From JAXGQD01 sp964574395 (lineage in GTDB: Bacteria > Bacillota > Clostridia > Saccharofermentanales > Fastidiosipilaceae): a stretch of DNA of 13,778 bases. The DNA lies in NCBI GenBank assembly GCA_964574395.1, contig CAZNNL010000049.1, positions 1 through 13,778 of the forward strand. The letters are read 5' to 3'. The number at the start of each line of letters is the position of its first letter. Position 1 is the first letter of the stretch. Made by a program: the position numbers and the translations under genes. Shown piece by piece: positions 13,726-13,778 of the stretch. The notes under the pieces were generated by a model. It had not been told where the DNA came from. It did no database searches and saw only the letters and a list, made by a program, of their open reading frames with translations.

Positions 13726-13778
13726 GTACGCCCGACATGGGCAATTACTAGGCGGTGAAAGTCCGCTACACGCCTGAC
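13726..13778 (+). mobile_element. 5' end of a group II intron (continues beyond window)
   Basis: The last 53 bases start with GTACGCCC, close to the bacterial group II intron 5' consensus GTGCGCC. A small GCCC-GACAT-GGGC hairpin (13730-13742) follows, then the domain I motif GGCGGTGAAAGTCCGC inside an AGGCG/CGCCT stem. GGTGAAAGTCC is a hallmark of bacterial group II intron domain I. The position directly behind an intrinsic terminator resembles the insertion habit of group IIC introns. The reverse transcriptase gene and the 3' end would lie outside the window, so class and integrity are unknown. Confidence 0.7.

Noticed and set aside
13556..13744. Minus-strand 62-aa open frame at the right end
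   Set aside because: It spans the terminator, the HicB relic and the intron start on the opposite strand; no ribosome binding site or recognisable domain.

Overview
The window reads as chromosomal DNA of an anaerobic, fermentative Firmicute of the class Clostridia. The basis is a SigI/RsgI pair, a trimeric NADH-linked [FeFe]-hydrogenase operon, strong GGAGG-type ribosome binding sites and moderate GC. I cannot name a genus from the sequence.

Layout, left to right. (1) 1-1019, minus: the N-terminal part of a DusB-type tRNA-dihydrouridine synthase, cut by the window edge. (2) 1086-4473, plus: a cassette of OmpR-type response regulator, BcrA-type ABC ATPase, ABC-2 permease and sensor histidine kinase, the layout typical of clostridial antimicrobial-peptide sensing and export. 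The permease and the kinase are each broken by an apparent one-base loss in or beside a homopolymer. (3) 4474-4732: a repeat-rich convergent intergenic region holding the sigI-rsgI terminator and two families of short direct repeats. (4) 4733-6276, minus: sigI and rsgI overlapping by 4 bp. RsgI ends in an unusual tail of 26 Asp and one Tyr, encoded by a GAC/GAT trinucleotide tract. (5) 6449-10292, minus: hydC-hydB-hydA, a soluble trimeric hydrogenase of the electron-bifurcating type (HydDB group A3-like). A Rex-like operator lies just upstream of hydC. (6) 10409-13268, minus: a PAS-containing sensory-type [FeFe]-hydrogenase homologue overlapping a SpoIIE/PP2C-type phosphatase gene, matching the phosphatase-linked group C3 arrangement. 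Its promoter has a good -10, no clear -35, and a CRP/FNR-like site about 42 bp upstream of the predicted start. (7) 13269-13778: intergenic DNA with a decayed HicB-like antitoxin fragment, an intrinsic terminator and, immediately after it, what looks like the 5' end of a group II intron running off the window.

Proposed logic (inference): the PAS/H-cluster protein senses H2 or redox state and steers the phosphatase. The phosphatase then influences expression or activity of the downstream H2-producing hydrogenase, while a Rex-type repressor adds NADH/NAD+ control at hydC. The sensory hydrogenase-phosphatase pair beside its presumed target is the most interesting system here. The group II intron start and the poly-Asp anti-sigma factor are the other notable observations. 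All family assignments come from reading motifs; no database search was run.
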